Shown here: positions 14,290 through 18,461 of the stretch, one piece after another
How the letters are laid out: every line of letters begins with the position of its first letter
Position numbering within the stretch: the first letter of the stretch is position 1
Assembly: GCA_905236955.1 (NCBI GenBank)
Contig: CAJOQW010000058.1
Span: 1-18,461, forward strand
DNA length: 18,461 nucleotides
Source of the DNA: an uncultured Bacteroidales bacterium
GTDB lineage: Bacteria > Bacteroidota > Bacteroidia > Bacteroidales > UBA932
Direction of reading: 5' to 3'
Translations under genes and position numbers: made by a program
The notes under the pieces: generated by a model
Databases searched by the model: none
What the model saw: the letters and a program-made list of their open reading frames with translations, nothing else
What the model was told of the DNA's origin: nothing

Positions 14290-17019
14290 TCAATTGTCCC
14301 AGTAGCTGCTGCTCTTCTTTAGACGGAGAAGGTCGGCCAGTGCGCTGGCATTGGCCCTCAGCAGGAAGTTATAGCTCTGCCACTGTCCCATGGGCACCCA
14401 TGACAAGCTCATGGTGAAGCAGTGCAGGTCGTAGGTTGCCGACAGCTGGGTAGTGGTCATCTTCATAGCCTGTATGTCAAAGCCGGAAGATGCGTTGATG
14501 CTCATCCTGGGGGTGAGCTTGATGTTGCCCGAGACGCTGAGCGTCTGGGTGATGTTGTTGTTTGGCACAAGGGCGTCGAGCGTCCTGTCGTAGATCTTGT
14601 TGTGGGTGCAGCTGAAGGAATAGCTGAAATTCAGGCTCCAGGGCACATCGGGATTGGTGTAATACAACCAGCCACCGGGTATGTATTCCCCCGTTACCGG
14701 ATGATTGTATATCCTTTGGTAGTAATTGGCCGCACCCCGGGCCCCGCCTCCTCCCTGGCTCCTTCCGTCGTTCCCATCGATATGTCCCTTTCCGGAAATG
14801 GAATAGGACATCGATACCGACGCGTTCGTGAAACGAAGGGGTCCCTGCCCCGCCATGAATGCGAACTTGTCGTATCTCCGACCCCTTGAATCGAGCGCAT
14901 AAGGGTCGAAGTTGGCAGAAGCGCTGATGTTCACTTTGTTGAAGAGTGTGGTGCTCATGTTCATCGACACTGTACTCATCTTCAGGCTGTCGGCCAGGAA
15001 ATTGTATCCGCTGCGGATGTTCAGCTGGTCGATGAGTTTCACCTTCTTGGTGCCCTTACCGGTAGTGTCGGCCAGGTTCCTCACCTTGGCCTCGAGATTG
15101 TTTCCTATGCCGAAAGACATCGTGGCGCTCTTTCCCCGGCCCGGCGGAGAGTTGAGCTGGCCGGAGTAGATGTTGTAGGCATATTCTTTTTCCACCCCGG
15201 TGGTGTCCCTGTAATACAATGTCCTGTATCCGTTCGCATAAGTGGCTTTCTCGGGGCTGAGCGACATTGAGATGGAGGGGGAGATGACATGGCGGATCGC
15301 CTGGACCTTGCGGTACTTGCCGAAATTGAACGTGCCGTAGATACGGGTGCTCATCGATATGCCCCCGCTGTATGTCTGTGTTATACCGAAATGCGAGAAC
15401 TGGGGGCTCAGACGGCTTTCGACACTGTTGGTCTCGGGATTGAAGAAGTATTCGTTCTTCTGGAAGAACCAGTTCTGGCCGTAGCTGACCGAAGGGGAGA
15501 AGTTAAGGTACCTCAGGAGAGTGAAGCTCGGCAGGCCGATGTTGAAATTGTGGGTCATGCCGTTGCGGAACCTGTCGGTGAATCCGGGCTGCATGAATTC
15601 GGAGGCCTTGAAATTGATCTTGTTCTGCAGGGCCATGCTGTACCCGAAGGATATCTTCTCGTAAGCACGCTCCTTTCCGACACGGTTCTTGCGCTTGAAC
15701 GGGTAGAATGTGCTCACGCTGAAGTTGACGCTCGGGAGAGTGAAGGTATATGAAGAGTCCCTGGAATTCTGGGAATGCAGCATGTTGAGGGAAAGGTTCG
15801 CCTTGCCGTTGAAGTTGTGTCCCCAGGATATGGATGAAGAAACCTGGTTCTGGAGGGCTTCCTCCACCGAGCGGGAATTGTACCTGCTGTTGGACGGGCT
15901 GGAGAAGTTCACCGATGCGCTGAAGGATGTCCCCGGATGGGCCTTGGAATCCTGGGAATGCGACCACCTCAGGCCGAAGTTCTTGGTTTCCGAGAAATCG
16001 GGACTGCCTTGCTCGCCGGTCTTGTCGTCGGAATACGTAAGGGCGAAATTCCCCGAGAATTTGTAGTTCACCTTGTACCTGGAATTGACGTCGATGCCCC
16101 AGGAACCCAGGGAGTAGAGGTCCCCCGTCACGGAGAGGTCGAAGTAATCGCCAAAGACGAAATACATTCCGAGGTCCCTCATATAGAACCCGCGGGCGGT
16201 TTCTTCGCCGAATGAAGGCATGAGCAGGCCGGTGGCCCTTTCCGGACGGTTGGGCACGAATCCGTAAGGAATGCCTATCGGAAGGTTGACGTCTTCGAGG
16301 ACCAGGTTCGCCGGGCCGAAGACTATCTTGCGCCCGGGCTTGGTCACCACCTTGGCATTCAGGAGCTTGAGATAGTAATGCGGGTGCTCGTCATCGCAGA
16401 CGGTATACCGGCCGTGGGAGATGTTTATCGAGTTGTCGGGCATCATCTTGATGTCCTTGCCCCGGATGATCCCCTCCTCGTCGTTGGTGAGCATATTGGT
16501 GATGCGTGCCTTGCGCGTCTTGAAATTGTAGCGCAGGTCCTCCATTTCGTACTGGCTGCTCCCTTGTTTCATCACAGGTTGTCCCTTCCACTCCCCGGTA
16601 AGGGTGTCCAGCACCCCATACGCATGCACGGTTCCGGAAGACATGTCGTAATCCATCCTTTCGGCAGTGAGGGAGAGCTCGCCGTACTCCACCTTAACAT
16701 CCCCATAATAATGTATCGTGCGCCTGCCGTCGGAAAAATCCTCCACGACCGAGTCGCGGGCAGTCGAGAATGCTGGCTGTTCGAGCGAGGTCTGCTCCAT
16801 CAGGGAAAGCGAGTCGACGCGGAAGAGGGAGTCCGCCCTGTGGAGGGAATCCCTCCTTGCAAGTTCGAGGGAATCCGGTCCGATGACCTTCTTTTCCGCT
16901 CTTTGGGAAGAGAATTCCCGCTGTTGCCTGCGCCGTGGTCTCTGGGCGGAAGCGTCGATGAAGCCGAGACAAAGCAGCAACAGCAGCGGCAGGATGTATT
17001 TAGATTTCCTCAAATGCAA
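14290..17019 (-). CDS. lptD: LPS-assembly outer membrane protein LptD (OstA-like)
   Basis: LptD is the outer-membrane beta-barrel that inserts lipopolysaccharide into the outer leaflet. The frame is open from 17115, but that ATG lies inside the divergent amidase and upstream of the predicted -7 box. TTG codons at 17019 or 17013 place the start directly before a good signal peptide (RKSKYILPLLLLL...DASAQ), so I chose 17019 (909 residues). After a charged region with repeated DSL (49-71), the OstA/LptD periplasmic jelly-roll spans about 88-250 (YGDVKVEYGELSLTAERMDYD, LRYNFKTRKARI). The aromatic, strand-rich barrel then runs to the C-terminus. It heads the lptD-mgsA-dnaJ-like group and is divergent from the amidase. 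Confidence 0.9.
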   Translation of the reverse strand: MHLRKSKYILPLLLLLCLGFIDASAQRPRRRQQREFSSQRAEKKVIGPDSLELARRDSLHRADSLFRVDSLSLMEQTSLEQPAFSTARDSVVEDFSDGRRTIHYYGDVKVEYGELSLTAERMDYDMSSGTVHAYGVLDTLTGEWKGQPVMKQGSSQYEMEDLRYNFKTRKARITNMLTNDEEGIIRGKDIKMMPDNSINISHGRYTVCDDEHPHYYLKLLNAKVVTKPGRKIVFGPANLVLEDVNLPIGIPYGFVPNRPERATGLLMPSFGEETARGFYMRDLGMYFVFGDYFDLSVTGDLYSLGSWGIDVNSRYKVNYKFSGNFALTYSDDKTGEQGSPDFSETKNFGLRWSHSQDSKAHPGTSFSASVNFSSPSNSRYNSRSVEEALQNQVSSSISWGHNFNGKANLSLNMLHSQNSRDSSYTFTLPSVNFSVSTFYPFKRKNRVGKERAYEKISFGYSMALQNKINFKASEFMQPGFTDRFRNGMTHNFNIGLPSFTLLRYLNFSPSVSYGQNWFFQKNEYFFNPETNSVESRLSPQFSHFGITQTYSGGISMSTRIYGTFNFGKYRKVQAIRHVISPSISMSLSPEKATYANGYRTLYYRDTTGVEKEYAYNIYSGQLNSPPGRGKSATMSFGIGNNLEAKVRNLADTTGKGTKKVKLIDQLNIRSGYNFLADSLKMSTVSMNMSTTLFNKVNISASANFDPYALDSRGRRYDKFAFMAGQGPLRFTNASVSMSYSISGKGHIDGNDGRSQGGGGARGAANYYQRIYNHPVTGEYIPGGWLYYTNPDVPWSLNFSYSFSCTHNKIYDRTLDALVPNNNITQTLSVSGNIKLTPRMSINASSGFDIQAMKMTTTQLSATYDLHCFTMSLSWVPMGQWQSYNFLLRANASALADLLRLKKSSSYWDN

Positions 17020-17027
17020 TTTTTTAC

Positions 17028-17035
17028 TAAATTTG
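17028..17035 (+). promoter_or_regulatory. Amidase -7 element
   Basis: TAAATTTG is a perfect TAnnTTTG, ending 25 bases before the GTG at 17061. It predicts a start near 17040 and a leader of about 21 nt. It faces the lptD -7 box across 7 bp. Confidence 0.55.
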
Positions 17036-17042
17036 CAAAGTA

Positions 17043-17050
17043 CAAAAGTA
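17043..17050 (-). promoter_or_regulatory. lptD -7 element
   Basis: Minus-strand TACTTTTG is a perfect TAnnTTTG, giving a start near 17038. Leaders of about 20-25 nt to the TTG codons at 17019 or 17013 follow, which supports those starts over the ATG at 17115. Confidence 0.55.
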
Positions 17051-17060
17051 TAATAAATTT

Positions 17061-18188
17061 GTGAAACACGCAATCTGCATATTCCTGTCTTTGTTTCTGC
17101 TCGGAGTCTTTTCACTCTCCGCAGGCGAAGACTTGAGGCTCCGTACGGTAGTGATCGATGCGGGCCACGGGGGAAAGGACCCCGGTTGTATCAGCAAGGA
17201 CAACAAGACCTTTGAAAAGAACATAGCCCTCGACGTAGCGCTCAAGCTCTCGGACCTTATCACCAAGGAATATCCCGATGTCAAGGTTATCCTTACCCGC
17301 AGCACCGACAAATTCGTGGAGTTGCGCGAAAGGGCGGCCATCGCCAACCGGGCCGGGGCAAACATCTTCATCTCCCTGCACGTCAATGCGGCCAAAAACA
17401 CTTCGGCCAACGGATATTCCGTACATATTCTGGGCCAATCCAGCGACAAGGACAAGGATCTTTTCGCCTACAACATGGACGTCGTCAAAAGGGAGAACTC
17501 GGTTATCCTGCTGGAAGACGACTACAAGACCAATTACCAGGGCTTCGACCCCTCCGATCCCGAATCGTACATTTTCATGCAGTTGATGCAGAATGCCTAT
17601 CTGGAACAGAGCGTCCTCATGGCGAGTATCATCTCCGAGAAATTGAAAGGCGGCCCCATCAAGACGGACCGCGGCATCAGCCAGAATCCATTCTATGTCC
17701 TGTGGAAGACAGCGATGCCCGCAGTGCTCGTGGAGATGGGCTTCATGTCCAACACAACCGACCTCGCCGCGCTCAGGCGGGGCGACATAAGGCTTGACCT
17801 TGCGGACAGGCTGTTCAAGGCTTTCAAGGACTATAAGGAACTTTATGATAGTTCGCTCAACATCGGCAAGGGCACGGAATCCCCGAAGACGGAATCCACG
17901 GTAAGGAAGGAAAGCGCACCCTCCGCCCCATCCTCTGCAAGCAAGGCTGAAGGTACCACCTTGTACGGCACCCAGATTTTCGCGACCTCGCGCCAGATCG
18001 ACCCTTCGGACAGCCGCTTCATGGGCTGGAAACCGGAGATCATACAACTAGGTTCGCTTTATAAATACATTATAGGTGTCAGCGCCTCTCCGGAAGAGGC
18101 CCGGAAAAACAGCGAAGCCATAAAGAAAGAATACCCCGCCGCCTTCCTCGTCCAGATTTCCGACGGTACTACCAGCCGCTTCAAATAA
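17061..18188 (+). CDS. N-acetylmuramoyl-L-alanine amidase (Amidase_3) with C-terminal extension
   Basis: This is a zinc amidase that cuts the bond between N-acetylmuramic acid and L-alanine in peptidoglycan, as in cell separation or turnover. The 375-residue product starts with GTG; an in-frame stop at 17028-17030 and a good signal peptide (about 1-21) support this. The Amidase_3 domain spans about 27-258, with zinc ligands H36 in DAGHGG, E52 and H107 in SLHVNA, and catalytic E225 in VLVEMGFMSN. A long insert (about 125-175) replaces the short loop of minimal enzymes and could be a regulatory helix region. A Ser/Lys/Glu-rich linker (265-298) leads to a C-terminal module (about 320-370, YIIGVSASPEEARKNSEAIK) that resembles a short SPOR-like domain. 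It is divergent from lptD. Confidence 0.94.
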   Translation: MKHAICIFLSLFLLGVFSLSAGEDLRLRTVVIDAGHGGKDPGCISKDNKTFEKNIALDVALKLSDLITKEYPDVKVILTRSTDKFVELRERAAIANRAGANIFISLHVNAAKNTSANGYSVHILGQSSDKDKDLFAYNMDVVKRENSVILLEDDYKTNYQGFDPSDPESYIFMQLMQNAYLEQSVLMASIISEKLKGGPIKTDRGISQNPFYVLWKTAMPAVLVEMGFMSNTTDLAALRRGDIRLDLADRLFKAFKDYKELYDSSLNIGKGTESPKTESTVRKESAPSAPSSASKAEGTTLYGTQIFATSRQIDPSDSRFMGWKPEIIQLGSLYKYIIGVSASPEEARKNSEAIKKEYPAAFLVQISDGTTSRFK

Positions 18189-18196
18189 AAAAGTCC

Positions 18197-18208
18197 AAAT
18201 ACGTATTT
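18197..18208. repeat. 12-bp palindrome after the amidase gene
   Basis: AAATACGTATTT is a perfect 12-bp palindrome that begins 9 bp after the amidase stop and runs into a T-tract (18206-18211). It might be a protein-binding site or part of the 3' end of the amidase transcript. The stem is too AT-rich to be a convincing intrinsic terminator on its own. Confidence 0.4.
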
Positions 18209-18244
18209 TTTCTATATACACAGGCCCCGCAAGGCTATAAAATT

Positions 18245-18281
18245 ATTTTCCCTATTTGGAATTATTCCAAATAGGGAAAAT
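18245..18281. terminator. Perfect 18-bp-arm inverted repeat, probable terminator
   Basis: The arms at 18245-18262 and 18264-18281 are exact reverse complements around a single central base. The right-arm core is CCAAATAGGGAAAAT. As RNA this folds into a stem of about 17 bp with a 3-base loop on either strand. It lies 57 bp after the amidase stop and before the next promoter, so a bidirectional terminator fits best, although the U-tract is only partial. The perfect symmetry leaves a DNA-binding site open. Confidence 0.6.
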
Positions 18282-18414
18282 TCTGTATCATAGGCAGTTA
18301 AGTGCTCTACATAAACTTAACTTGGTGATTATCAGCGACGTAAAATTAAATTTCGAGGGATAAAAAACTTATTTATTATACGATGAAAAAAATTAACAAA
18401 CAATAGTTAAAAAG

Positions 18415-18461
18415 TTTTTTTTCAACAATCTTTTTCACCACTTTTGCACTCGGAACGAGCC
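18415..18461 (+). promoter_or_regulatory. Probable strong promoter at the right edge
   Basis: An A/T-rich upstream stretch with an 8-base T run (18415-18422) precedes CACTTTTG (18439-18446), which fits TAnnTTTG except for its first base. Transcription would start near 18451. The sequence then begins CTCG-GAA-CGAG (18449-18459), a small hairpin like those at the 5' ends of some Bacteroidales stable-RNA leaders. The transcribed gene lies outside the window, so its identity is unknown. Confidence 0.4.

Noticed and set aside
17054..17061. A second TAAATTTG overlapping the amidase GTG
   Set aside because: A transcript from it would begin inside the coding region. The copy at 17028-17035 gives a sensible leader.
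17020..17115. N-terminal extension of LptD from the ATG at 17115
   Set aside because: It would overlap the amidase signal-peptide coding region, lie upstream of the predicted lptD -7 box, and put about 35 charged residues before the signal peptide.
17112..18047. Open frame of 311 codons antisense to the amidase gene
   Set aside because: It mirrors a well-supported Amidase_3 gene and shows no domain or start signal of its own.
18383..18406. Tiny open frame MKKINKQ in the right intergenic region
   Set aside because: Seven codons in A-rich DNA, with no SD and no following regulated gene in the window; chance is the simplest explanation.

Overview
The window looks like chromosomal DNA of a Bacteroidota member, most likely Bacteroidales. 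Signs of this are: the -7 promoter element TAnnTTTG in front of most transcription units; almost no Shine-Dalgarno sequences (mnmE is the exception); a Rho factor with a long Pro/Ala/Lys/Gln-rich insert; an OstA/LptD protein with the long N-terminal region seen in Bacteroidetes; and lipoprotein-type pectin-degrading enzymes. Coding density is very high and the short intergenic stretches are AT-rich. No rRNA, tRNA, CRISPR array, insertion sequence or phage gene is visible.

Layout from left to right. Positions 1-140 hold degenerate 10-bp repeats downstream of mnmE. mnmE (-) and pncB (+) diverge from a 68-bp spacer. A minus-strand cluster then runs leftwards from about 8222: GH28 polygalacturonase, CE8 pectin methylesterase, a DUF1593/Sde182-like lipoprotein and an ALDH3-type aldehyde dehydrogenase. 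Gene gaps are 9 bp, a 4-bp ATGA overlap and 3 bp, so this is probably one operon. De-esterification by the CE8 enzyme would expose homogalacturonan to the GH28 enzyme. No SusC/SusD pair, sensor or kdu/uxa genes lie in the window. Diverging from it is a small nucleoside deoxyribosyltransferase-like gene, followed by an SGNH hydrolase that has lost its catalytic-serine half. Next come an unidentified membrane-anchored protein (-) and an intact secreted SGNH/GDSL hydrolase (+), again divergent.

The right half is mostly housekeeping. It holds rho (-), a divergent FlK-type thioesterase (+), a minus-strand group lptD-mgsA-membrane DnaJ protein, and a divergent N-acetylmuramoyl-L-alanine amidase (+). 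lptD (outer-membrane LPS insertion) and the amidase (peptidoglycan) are both envelope genes, and they share an unusually compact divergent promoter. The last 273 bp are non-coding: they contain a 12-bp palindrome, a near-perfect 18-bp-arm hairpin and a probable strong promoter whose gene lies beyond the edge.

No clearly new multi-gene system was found. The observations most worth checking are the face-to-face lptD/amidase promoters, a terminator-like hairpin in the rho leader, the deletion-derived SGNH gene, the operator-like dyad at the pectinase promoter, a probable leaderless thioesterase mRNA, and the uncharacterised protein at 9232-9981.
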